A DNA stretch of 6,300 nucleotides from Nitrospirota bacterium (GTDB taxonomy: Bacteria; Nitrospirota; Nitrospiria; Nitrospirales; UBA8639): the NCBI GenBank assembly GCA_020348185.1, contig CP070743.1, positions 287,015 through 293,314 of the forward strand, read 5' to 3'. The translations under genes were made by a program, and so were the position numbers. This document shows positions 1 to 5,789 of this stretch, piece by piece (positions within the stretch are counted from its first letter, which is position 1; every line of letters starts with the position of its first letter). The notes under the pieces were generated by a model, which had not been told where the DNA came from, did not search any database, and was given only the letters and a program-made list of their open reading frames with translations.

Positions 1-1887
1 ATTGATCATGTCGATGGACTGTATGATCCAGGCGCCTACCTTCGTCAATGGCAACAGTGGGCTGAAAAACACTTGAGCCAAACACCGGATCCCAGAGGGC
101 GTTCCCTTTTCATCCTGGTTGAAAAAATTCTCGGAAAAAATGAGCGGCTGAACGAGGACTGGCCAACTCATGGGACCACGGGCTACGACTTCTTGGCTTT
201 GGTGAATAATCTATTTGTTCAACCGGAAAATAGACGGGCCTTTGATCAAATTTATACTCGATTCACAAAACATTCATCCGATTGGGATGACTTGGAGTAC
301 CGTTGTAAGAAGCTCATCATGAATAGCTCCCTACCCAGCGAAATCAACGCGCTGGGCCATCAATTGAATTTGCTCTCGGAGCGTAATCGTCGCTCACGAG
401 ATTTTACGTTGAACAGTCTGATTAGCGCGGTCCGTGAAATTATTGCATGTTTTCCCGTTTACCGCACCTATGTCACCCCCGCTCCTTCTGACGAGGTCAC
501 CGATCGTGACCGTGCCTACATCCGACTGGCTGTGGCTCGGGCGAAACGACGAACCCCCGCCGTCAATAATCTCGTATTCGATTTTATTCGAATGCTCTTA
601 TTGAAATTACCTGGAGAAGAATCGGGATGGAGTTGGGAAGACGCCTGTCCCTTTGTGATGAAATTCCAACAAACCACAAGCCCGGTGATGGCCAAAGCGG
701 TAGAGGATACAGCGTTTTACAGATACAACCGGTTAATCTCACTGAATGAGGTTGGTGGAGAGCCGGCACACTTCGGCCTGTCACTTCCCACTTTTCATGA
801 ACGAATGTCTGAACGGCAGCTCAAATGGCCACAGGGCCTTTCGGCCACCTCCACGCACGACACCAAACGAGGGGAAGATGTCCGGGCTCGACTTAATGTC
901 CTTTCGGAAATACCGAAAGTATGGCGCAAGCATCTGGCGCTGTGGTACCGACTAAACAAAAAAGCCAAAACCTCCATTGAAGACCAGATCGTCCCGGACC
1001 GAAATGATGAATACCTGTTGTACCAAACCTTATTGGGAAGTTGGCCCTGTATAGATCTTGAGGATCCGGGCTATCAAGAATTTACTGAACGAATACAGAG
1101 TTATATGACCAAAGCCTTACGGGAAGCCAAGGTTCATACGAGTTGGCTCAACCCCGACGAATCCTATGAATCTGGCGTTCAGAATTTTATCGCTGCCATT
1201 CTGAACAGAACTCGGCAGAATGCATTCCTCAAGGACTTTCTGCCGTTTCAAAAGGAGCTGGCCCATTATGGTCTTTACAATTCCTTATCCCAAGTGCTTC
1301 TTAAGATTACCGCCCCCGGAACGCCGGATTTTTATCAGGGCACGGAACTCTGGGATCTCAGCTTGGTTGATCCTGACAACCGTCGGCCAGTGAACTATGA
1401 GCATCGGATCCAGTTACTTGAAGAGATGAAACCCACCTTGACCCCGGAAGAGAAGGCAGCTCGCCTACGGAGCGCTCTCGAAAACCCCCATGATGGCAAA
1501 ATCAAGTTTTTGGTCATGATGAGCGCGCTGCAGTTCCGAAAGGACCTGGCCCCACTGTTCCTTCATGGGAGCTATCATCCGTTGGAGACCTATGGACAAA
1601 AGTCCCAACATCTGTGCGCCTTTGCCAGAATGAAAGAGGGTGAAATGGCCCTTAGCCTCACTTCCCGGTTCTTCACGGGACTCGTATCTGATCCGACTAC
1701 TCTCCCTACCGGGAAAGGGGTGTGGGAGGATACCAGCGTAAGACTTCCTCCTGAATGGTCGGGATCACAATTTCAGGACGTCCTCACCGGAGAGATCGTG
1801 AGGGCTGAAGTACAAGAGGGGAAACTCCTATTACCGGCGGCGACGGTGTTCGAACATTTCCCCGGCGCCATCCTGAAAAGAATTTAG
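1..1887 (+). CDS. treY: Maltooligosyltrehalose synthase (TreY), 3' part; start is outside the window
   Basis: The reading frame is open from base 1 and codes for 628 residues, so the gene enters from the left; the TTG at 73 is an internal Leu codon, not a start. TreY ((1->4)-alpha-D-glucan 1-alpha-D-glucosylmutase, GH13) is cytoplasmic. It converts the reducing-end alpha-1,4 bond of maltodextrins to alpha,alpha-1,1, and TreZ then releases trehalose. The fragment begins exactly at the family motif IDHVDGLYDP, whose first Asp (residue 2) should be the nucleophile. FILVEKILG supplies the acid/base Glu (residue 41) and STHDTKRGEDVRAR the third catalytic Asp (residue 287). GTPDFYQGTELW (440-451) and LVDPDNRRPVNY (455-466) are typical TreY C-terminal motifs. 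Family members are usually 700-950 residues, so the N-terminal part of the barrel is missing. No frameshift is visible. No treZ lies downstream; it may be upstream. No terminator hairpin is seen in the 18 bases after the stop. Confidence 0.96.
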   Translation: MDHVDGLYDPGAYLRQWQQWAEKHLSQTPDPRGRSLFILVEKILGKNERLNEDWPTHGTTGYDFLALVNNLFVQPENRRAFDQIYTRFTKHSSDWDDLEYRCKKLIMNSSLPSEINALGHQLNLLSERNRRSRDFTLNSLISAVREIIACFPVYRTYVTPAPSDEVTDRDRAYIRLAVARAKRRTPAVNNLVFDFIRMLLLKLPGEESGWSWEDACPFVMKFQQTTSPVMAKAVEDTAFYRYNRLISLNEVGGEPAHFGLSLPTFHERMSERQLKWPQGLSATSTHDTKRGEDVRARLNVLSEIPKVWRKHLALWYRLNKKAKTSIEDQIVPDRNDEYLLYQTLLGSWPCIDLEDPGYQEFTERIQSYMTKALREAKVHTSWLNPDESYESGVQNFIAAILNRTRQNAFLKDFLPFQKELAHYGLYNSLSQVLLKITAPGTPDFYQGTELWDLSLVDPDNRRPVNYEHRIQLLEEMKPTLTPEEKAARLRSALENPHDGKIKFLVMMSALQFRKDLAPLFLHGSYHPLETYGQKSQHLCAFARMKEGEMALSLTSRFFTGLVSDPTTLPTGKGVWEDTSVRLPPEWSGSQFQDVLTGEIVRAEVQEGKLLLPAATVFEHFPGAILKRI

Positions 1888-1905
1888 GATACCGGCCCTT
1901 TATCT

Positions 1906-3075
1906 TTAGCGTGCCTCGAATCGAGGAGTTTCCGGGTTGGGGACCTGAAACAGTTCCGGTTTGCCAAAAGGAAGGGTCTCAACATAGAGAGAGGTCGAGG
2001 GGAACGCAAAACTTGCTCCGTGACGCTCCACAATTTCTTTTACCTTGTAGGCCAACTTTTCCTTTACGGCCAGCCATTCACCCCAATTCGTGGTTTTTGT
2101 AAAACAATACAACATGACATCAATGCTGGACGCTCCAAAGGAATCGACAAACACAAAAGTTTTGGTTTTTGAGGGATCCGTTTCAAAATCTGGACTTTCA
2201 TGAAGAAATTCAAGTGAGTCACTGATTATACCCCTCAATTGGTCATGGGTGGTTCGGTACTCCAACCCGATGGTCCAATAAATACGGCGGTTGGTCATCC
2301 TGGAAAAATTTATCAACGCTTCGCTCGCCAGTTTGCTGTTTGGAATGTTCACAAGGGCCTTATCGAATTGCCTGACCTTCGTGGCTCGAAATCCGATTTC
2401 TTCAACAATACCATCGACGTCATTAGTTCTAATCCAATTTCCCTTCTCAAATATACGATCCAAGAAGATCGTCAATCCTGCAAACATATTCTTGATGAGA
2501 TCCTGAGCGCCTAACGCCACCGCCATTCCCACCAATCCCAAGCTGCCCAAGACGGCGGCGACATTAAACCCCCACTCTTGAAAGACCGCTGCGAGCCCGA
2601 GAAGAATCACCACGACTTTTGCAAGTTTGACGAAAAACGTTTTCATGGTCTCTTGCATCATTTCACTTCCAAAAAGACCGATGCCTCGATCAAACAAAGA
2701 AGACAAGGGGGTGAGGGCACGGAATAGCGCCCAAAATATGGTGAAAGCAATAAGGGAACGGACTATTTTGTCAAAAAAATCAGATACGGTGGTGGGAAGA
2801 GAAATTATTTGTCCTGCGAAATACAGACCAATGACCACAAAAGCAAATTCCAGTGGTTTTTCAATAGCATCAAGGATCAAATCGTCTAGATCCGTCTTAG
2901 TTTTTCGTGTAATAGCTCTAAGAGAAGAGGTGACGAACCGATAAAAGAGGCGCCGGGCGAAAAGAAACACAAAAATAACAACCAAAGCTGTTATGATCTC
3001 CCCCAGATTCACTCCCAATACCCCCGTTTGCCACACTTTGGCGACTTCTTTGCCCAATCCTTCTAACGATTCCAT
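1906..3075 (-). CDS. MscS-family mechanosensitive ion channel, five predicted membrane helices
   Basis: A 389-residue inner-membrane channel protein; family members open under membrane tension and release solutes during hypo-osmotic shock. Predicted helices lie at about 26-46, 75-93, 105-124, 147-165 and 172-200. The last is the Gly/Ala-rich pore-lining helix (AAVLGSLGLVGMAVALGAQD, 173-192), followed by NMFAGL. The beta domain contains VEEIGFRATKVRQFDKALVNIPNS (spanning 224-247), a family signature, and the end of the C-terminal domain is ASFAFPSTSLYVE (354-366). Two helices beyond the minimal three resemble the larger YnaI/YbdG-type members more than E. coli MscS. The ATG start is supported by TGAGG five bases upstream (3081-3085, minus strand). 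The gene is convergent with treY and divergent from the lysine-rich protein gene. Residues 367-389 form a short Pro-rich tail. The family is certain; the subfamily and gating threshold are not. Confidence 0.95.
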   Translation of the reverse strand: MESLEGLGKEVAKVWQTGVLGVNLGEIITALVVIFVFLFARRLFYRFVTSSLRAITRKTKTDLDDLILDAIEKPLEFAFVVIGLYFAGQIISLPTTVSDFFDKIVRSLIAFTIFWALFRALTPLSSLFDRGIGLFGSEMMQETMKTFFVKLAKVVVILLGLAAVFQEWGFNVAAVLGSLGLVGMAVALGAQDLIKNMFAGLTIFLDRIFEKGNWIRTNDVDGIVEEIGFRATKVRQFDKALVNIPNSKLASEALINFSRMTNRRIYWTIGLEYRTTHDQLRGIISDSLEFLHESPDFETDPSKTKTFVFVDSFGASSIDVMLYCFTKTTNWGEWLAVKEKLAYKVKEIVERHGASFAFPSTSLYVETLPFGKPELFQVPNPETPRFEAR

Positions 3076-3098
3076 TTCAACCTCATTGACAGAATGGA

Positions 3099-3127
3099 TA
3101 TATTCGGTCCGAACAGGATCCTTTCAA
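3099..3127 (-). promoter_or_regulatory. Candidate sigma-70-type promoter for the MscS-family gene
   Basis: On the minus strand, TTGAAA (3122-3127; five of six to the -35 consensus) is followed after 17 bases by AATATA (3099-3104), a weak -10. It would start transcription a few bases before the TGAGG ribosome-binding site. Spacing and position are right, but the -10 match is poor, so this is only a candidate. Confidence 0.35.
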
Positions 3128-3216
3128 CCATGATCCAATATAGGCCAATTGGTTAACACCTGACCCCCAGCCTTTTCTTACATTTGATGTTTTCCCACTT
3201 TGGTTACTGGAAATCC

Positions 3217-3243
3217 TAGACATTATGGCCCAGTCTATATAAA
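3217..3243 (+). promoter_or_regulatory. Candidate promoter for the lysine-rich protein gene
   Basis: TAGACA (3217-3222; five of six to TTGACA) and TATAAA (3238-3243; five of six to TATAAT) lie 15 bases apart, which is shorter than the preferred 16-18. Transcription would begin near 3250 and leave a leader of about 75 bases. The hexamers are good and the spacing is not, so confidence is low. Confidence 0.3.
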
Positions 3244-3325
3244 GAGGATACAGGGAACAATCTATCTTTTCTCGCTTTGAATGGTCATGGTATGGTTATT
3301 TGTCTAATTTTCAGAAAGGATCCTT

Positions 3326-3703
3326 ATGCCTATTAAGAAGAAGGTAGCAAAAACAGCCAAGAAAATCTCACGGTCTGCTGCAAAATCGAAGGGCACCGGC
3401 CCAAAAAAGACCAAGGTAGCTCCCCAACGAGCCAAGAAGAAGGTTGGTGCGAAGGCAAAAAAAGCCCCTTCGGCAATGTCTGAATCAAAAAAGAAGCTGT
3501 CTCAACTGAAGAGTAAAGGCAAAAGGAAGGCAAAAGCTGCATTAAAAACGGCTGAAAAGAAAACAAGGAAGGTTAAGGGTAAAGCAGAGAAAATTGCAAG
3601 AAAAACCGGAAGAGCGGTTGGGAGAGCTGTAGGTAAGGCCCTGGTGACCATGGAACGAGTTGTTAAGCAAGCTGAGAAGATGAAGAAATCAATTCTGCCA
3701 TGA
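3326..3703 (+). CDS. Lysine-rich histone-H1-like basic protein, 125 aa
   Basis: About 38 of 125 residues are Lys, with many Ala and Arg; there is no Asp, Asn, Cys, His, Phe, Tyr or Trp. This low-complexity K/A/S/G/P composition resembles bacterial H1-like proteins (chlamydial Hc1/Hc2, Bordetella BpH1, the AlgP tail), which bind DNA non-specifically and compact the nucleoid. Residues 1-75 are K-runs with KKK and AKK motifs and should be disordered. Residues 90-120 (TGRAVGRAVGKALV, then a mixed-charge stretch) could form an amphipathic helix. The ATG is well placed, with AAAGGA at 3315-3320 and a five-base gap. Its function is inferred from composition alone; a ribosome- or RNA-associated role cannot be excluded. 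It is divergent from the channel gene and followed by a long gap, so it is probably transcribed alone. Confidence 0.85.
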   Translation: MPIKKKVAKTAKKISRSAAKSKGTGPKKTKVAPQRAKKKVGAKAKKAPSAMSESKKKLSQLKSKGKRKAKAALKTAEKKTRKVKGKAEKIARKTGRAVGRAVGKALVTMERVVKQAEKMKKSILP

Positions 3704-3720
3704 AATAAGACTTTCTCAGC
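3671..3720 (+). repeat. Eight-base inverted repeat spanning the stop codon of the lysine-rich protein gene
   Basis: GCTGAGAA (3671-3678) and TTCTCAGC (3713-3720) are perfect complements around a 34-base loop that contains the TGA stop. No U-run follows, so it is not a normal intrinsic terminator. It may be a 3'-end stability element or chance. Confidence 0.3.
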
Positions 3721-3989
3721 AAAATTAGTCAGGACATCTTTCCACTGCTACCCGTTGCCCCGCCTCAGTTTCTACCAACCCACACAATGCTCAGCCGTTT
3801 TTGTTGGGAAAGCATCTACCTCAGCGCTATTTATCCCTTTATCTTCCACCTGATTTCATTCAATTCTTATCCATTCTCCGTTTAAACCTAATTTCACTTT
3901 CTGCCCAAAAAAGTCAATAAACTCATTACAGTTCATATTCCTGCTATCAATTCAGGCAATAAGGTCCTTCCGCCAATTTCCTATACCAC

Positions 3990-4019
3990 TTGGATACATT
4001 TTTATCCGTTTGGATACAT
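3990..4019 (+). repeat. Tandem 10-base direct repeat, 20-base period; candidate activator-binding sites
   Basis: TTGGATACAT occurs at 3990-3999 and again at 4010-4019, identical and exactly 20 bases apart, or about two helical turns, so a dimer or oligomer could bind one face. The spacer contains TATCC, the complement of the GGATA core, giving an alternating GGATA-TATCC-GGATA pattern. The repeats sit about 138-167 bases upstream of the predicted sigma-54 start, where enhancer-binding activators usually bind. The repeat is seen directly; the role is inferred. Confidence 0.5.
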
Positions 4020-4130
4020 GTCTTACGTGAAGGAGGGAAAGTATTACCTCCCTGATGTCTTCATCCGATCTTCTTTCAAAACAACACATTCAGTGATTTT
4101 TGGGGTCGAAGTTTTACGTGCAAATTTTTC

Positions 4131-4146
4131 TGGCATAGCTGTTGCT
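4131..4146 (+). promoter_or_regulatory. Sigma-54 (RpoN) -24/-12 promoter
   Basis: TGGCATAGCTGTTGCT matches the sigma-54 consensus TGGCACG-N4-TTGCW. The -24 GG (4132-4133) and -12 GC (4144-4145) have the required spacing, the preceding base is C, and TTGCT is perfect; the two changes are T and A for CG after TGGCA. The start point would be near 4157, giving a leader of about 42 bases to the ATG at 4199. Sigma-54 promoters need an AAA+ enhancer-binding activator, none of which is encoded in this window. Confidence 0.7.
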
Positions 4147-4198
4147 ACATACAGAAGTATGAGAATTGACCTGGAATATCTTTAAGGAGAAAAAGTTA

Positions 4199-4297
4199 AT
4201 GTTCTTGGACATTATCACAGTAGGAACCTTGACCCTGGTAGCGGTACTCCTGGTGCTCCGACTCGTATGGAAAGACCCTCGCTCATCGGAGCACTGA
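4199..4297 (+). CDS. Small single-pass membrane protein, 32 aa
   Basis: The 32-codon frame begins MFLDIITVGTLTLVAVLLVL (residues 1-20) and ends RLVWKDPRSSEH. Residues about 4-23 form a continuous hydrophobic helix, and the following R-x-x-x-K-x-x-R cluster predicts the C-terminus in the cytoplasm. AAGGAG at 4184-4189 lies nine bases before the ATG, and a sigma-54-type promoter stands about 42 bases upstream of the start codon (predicted start point). It is too short for ordinary gene callers. It resembles bacterial membrane micropeptides that modulate larger membrane proteins, and the likely partner is the product of the next gene, 140 bases downstream. I do not recognise a family. The ribosome-binding site, promoter and hydrophobic pattern together make it more likely than chance. 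Confidence 0.65.
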   Translation: MFLDIITVGTLTLVAVLLVLRLVWKDPRSSEH

Positions 4298-4321
4298 CCT
4301 CGAACTGATCCGTGGTCTAAG

Positions 4322-4357
4322 CAAATGATGACATGGAGGGAGATGTCATTGCCTTTG
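4322..4357 (+). promoter_or_regulatory. Hairpin with a Shine-Dalgarno-like loop between the two membrane-protein genes
   Basis: ATGACAT (4328-4334) pairs perfectly with ATGTCAT (4343-4349) around the loop GGAGGGAG. Two G-U pairs and CAAA/TTTG (4322-4325 with 4354-4357, across a CC bulge) extend the stem. No T-run follows, so it is not a standard terminator. It could limit read-through or stability, or affect translation between the genes. Confidence 0.4.
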
Positions 4358-4437
4358 ATTATCGGAATAGATGGTAACACGTTAGGTGCGACAACTTTCT
4401 GCTTCTCACTAATGCATAAAACCATAAGGAGGACACC

Positions 4438-5403
4438 ATGAAAAGGAAATTTGAGCTCGTCGACATCATCGTCTCGATAGGCATGGTCGCCACCTTGCTC
4501 GGGGCCTACGCCTTTTTTCAGGTAAGCGTTGGCGGTGCGGTAACTGTCAACACAGCCCCCAATCACATGACCAATCCTCCGATGAACGCGCTGGTGCAAG
4601 CAAAGCTGCAACCGGCGATGGGGCAAGCCATCGTGGAACAGGCGGTGCTTGAACGGCAGTTTGCTGCAGATATGAACCGTGGGGCCAGCAATCTCGCGTC
4701 TGCGATTCGAGCAGCGGAGCGCCAGCCTCGTGGAGGTTTGGATCAAATCGATGCACGGGCGGCGCAAATTGAAGCCGAACATACCGCTCGCGTTCAGTAT
4801 GTGATGGGCAGGAGCATTATCATGCTCACCAAGCAGGGAATGCGCTCAGGTGCGCTTTCGACTGACAACCTTTCAAATAGTGTGAATGACCGCATCATTG
4901 AGAGCGCTCAGGAGAGGGGAAGGAAAATGGACAGAGCCTTCGCGAAGAATTGGCAACCCCGTCTCGGGCAATGGATTGTGGCAGGGGCCACACAGGAGCG
5001 TCGCTATGCCGGTCACGTCCAGGAACGCATAGGACAAGCCACGGTGGATTTAGCCAGTATCCAGCATGCCTATCAAAGAAAACGGGCAGGGATCCAGACC
5101 CAGTTTAAGGCTTTGACGGCCGCGGCCGCGCGGACGGCAGAACAACCCGATCTCTTTGCTCGCTTGCCCAAGGCTGACCCCAATTGGCAGTGGGCCTTGG
5201 GCATTCCGAACATGCCCCAAGTGGAGGTTGTGGAAGCTCGAACCGCATCAGAGATCCCCTTCACTTACCTGATGGCGGCCTCTGCGGGACTGGTGGCTAT
5301 GTTCTTTTTTGGATTGACCTTACCTCGCGGGAATCGAAACCCGGAGCCGGTGGTCCATCGTATGGAAGAGCGGAAGCAGGAGAGATACCGGAAAGCTGTC
5401 TAA
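4438..5403 (+). CDS. Unknown membrane protein with N- and C-terminal helices and a large predicted periplasmic domain
   Basis: I do not recognise a family. The 321-residue protein starts MKRKFELVD, then a membrane helix at about 9-29, and has a second helix at about 275-294 (TYLMAASAGLVAMFFFGLTL). The second helix is followed by a basic tail (RMEERKQERYRKAV). The positive-inside rule puts both ends in the cytoplasm and residues about 30-272 in the periplasm. That domain is rich in Ala, Gln, Arg and Glu and looks mostly helical (for example QAIVEQAVLERQFAADMNRG and IDARAAQIEAEHTARVQYV), with a Pro/Trp-rich segment before the second helix (KADPNWQWALGIPNMPQVEV). No Cys, lipobox or catalytic motif is visible. 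AAGGAGG at 4426-4432, five bases before the ATG, is a strong ribosome-binding site. It probably shares the sigma-54 transcript with the 32-residue membrane protein. Envelope scaffolding or sensing is possible but unproven. Confidence 0.85.
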   Translation: MKRKFELVDIIVSIGMVATLLGAYAFFQVSVGGAVTVNTAPNHMTNPPMNALVQAKLQPAMGQAIVEQAVLERQFAADMNRGASNLASAIRAAERQPRGGLDQIDARAAQIEAEHTARVQYVMGRSIIMLTKQGMRSGALSTDNLSNSVNDRIIESAQERGRKMDRAFAKNWQPRLGQWIVAGATQERRYAGHVQERIGQATVDLASIQHAYQRKRAGIQTQFKALTAAAARTAEQPDLFARLPKADPNWQWALGIPNMPQVEVVEARTASEIPFTYLMAASAGLVAMFFFGLTLPRGNRNPEPVVHRMEERKQERYRKAV

Positions 5404-5500
5404 AGGAAGGACGCTCACAAAATGCTGGCTCATAAGTCCTTGCAAGAGAGGTAAAACATTTCTTAACAGTAGGCCGGTTTCCTCAAATGATAATATTGGG

Positions 5501-5558
5501 AGCGCAGCAGGGACCATCAGTGAGCATTCGCAACATTCATGGGACCCTGCTGCCCGCT
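5501..5558. terminator. Large hairpin between convergent genes, possible bidirectional terminator
   Basis: GCAGCAGGG (5504-5512) pairs perfectly with CCCTGCTGC (5545-5553). CCAT/ATGG extends the stem inward across a small internal loop, and AGCG/CGCT can extend it outward with a bulge. The loop is about 21 bases. It lies between the stop of the 321-residue gene (5403) and that of the zinc-ribbon gene (5571), the expected place for a shared terminator. No T-run follows on either strand, so intrinsic termination is not assured; it could instead be a 3'-end stabiliser. Confidence 0.45.
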
Positions 5559-5570
5559 TACCAACCCCTC

Positions 5571-5762
5571 TCAGTTCTCCCCACAACACCCAGACTCAAA
5601 TTGCTGCCGCTGACGGAAGGCGGCTGCACAAGTAACGCAGAGTCGTACCAGGGAATGGGTTCCTTCGTCGAAAAAAGGCGTTCGCCAATTGGCCATTCGG
5701 CCACAGTCTGAACAGGCTCCCCCTCTTTGCTCAATCTGACTACTATTTTGAGTGGTAATCAT
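5571..5762 (-). CDS. Small four-cysteine zinc-ribbon-like protein, 63 aa
   Basis: CSDC (Cys17, Cys20) and CVTC (Cys42, Cys45), with 21 residues between the pairs, form a zinc-ribbon or treble-clef-like site. Gly and Arg follow the first pair, and W26, F30 and F31 are candidate core residues. The tail is QRQQF followed by a second cysteine pair (Cys59, Cys60). Such small ribbons bind nucleic acid or protein partners; nothing here identifies the partner. The ATG has AAGGAG eight bases upstream (5771-5776, minus strand). The gene starts 27 bases after the stop of the HTH/S24 repressor on the same strand, so the two are probably co-transcribed. I know no family name for it. The cysteine spacing, ribosome-binding site and tight linkage favour a real gene. 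Confidence 0.7.
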   Translation of the reverse strand: MITTQNSSQIEQRGGACSDCGRMANWRTPFFDEGTHSLVRLCVTCAAAFRQRQQFESGCCGEN

Positions 5763-5789
5763 TGCATTCTCTCCTTCCCTTTACCGACC

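Larger units (their letters stand above)
3704..4198. other. Long intergenic region with no supported gene; holds the upstream control region of the next unit
   Basis: About 495 bases, AT-rich and pyrimidine-rich on the plus strand in the first half (around 3820-3900). Short open frames here lack ribosome-binding sites. The distal half holds the TTGGATACAT tandem repeats (3990-4019) and the sigma-54-type promoter (4131-4146). TTATCC occurs at 3831, 3867 and 4002, the last one between the two repeat copies. I see no tRNA, rRNA, known riboswitch or CRISPR structure. A small RNA cannot be excluded by eye. Confidence 0.6.

Noticed and set aside
73..75. TTG as the start of treY
   Set aside because: The frame is open upstream to base 1 and codes for the conserved catalytic motif IDHVDGLYDP, so the gene starts outside the window.
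2239..2944. Several plus-strand frames inside the channel gene (2239-2514, 2291-2506, 2627-2944)
   Set aside because: They are antisense shadows of a clearly recognised MscS-family gene.
3145..3152. Palindrome CCAATTGG between the divergent genes as an operator
   Set aside because: An eight-base palindrome is expected by chance in this AT-rich spacer and it has no second copy.
3787..3885. A 32-codon plus-strand frame in the long intergenic region
   Set aside because: No ribosome-binding site precedes the ATG and the composition follows the local T/C-rich sequence.
4295..4297. TGA after the 32-residue ORF as a selenocysteine or read-through codon, since the frame stays open to 4441 and a hairpin lies about 25 bases on
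   Set aside because: The hairpin is far from the TGA and lacks a recognisable SECIS loop, the downstream peptide has no redox motif, and a 32-residue membrane protein ending there is simpler.
4114..4782. A 222-codon minus-strand frame, including sequence antisense to the 321-residue gene
   Set aside because: It runs across the promoter, small ORF and intergenic hairpin. Its product looks like antisense noise (His/Arg/Cys/Ser mix) with no recognisable domain, while the plus strand has strong ribosome-binding sites.
5421..5453. A 10-codon frame (MLAHKSLQER) after AGGAAGG, just downstream of the 321-residue gene
   Set aside because: It is very short and the ribosome-binding site spacing is poor; chance is the best explanation.
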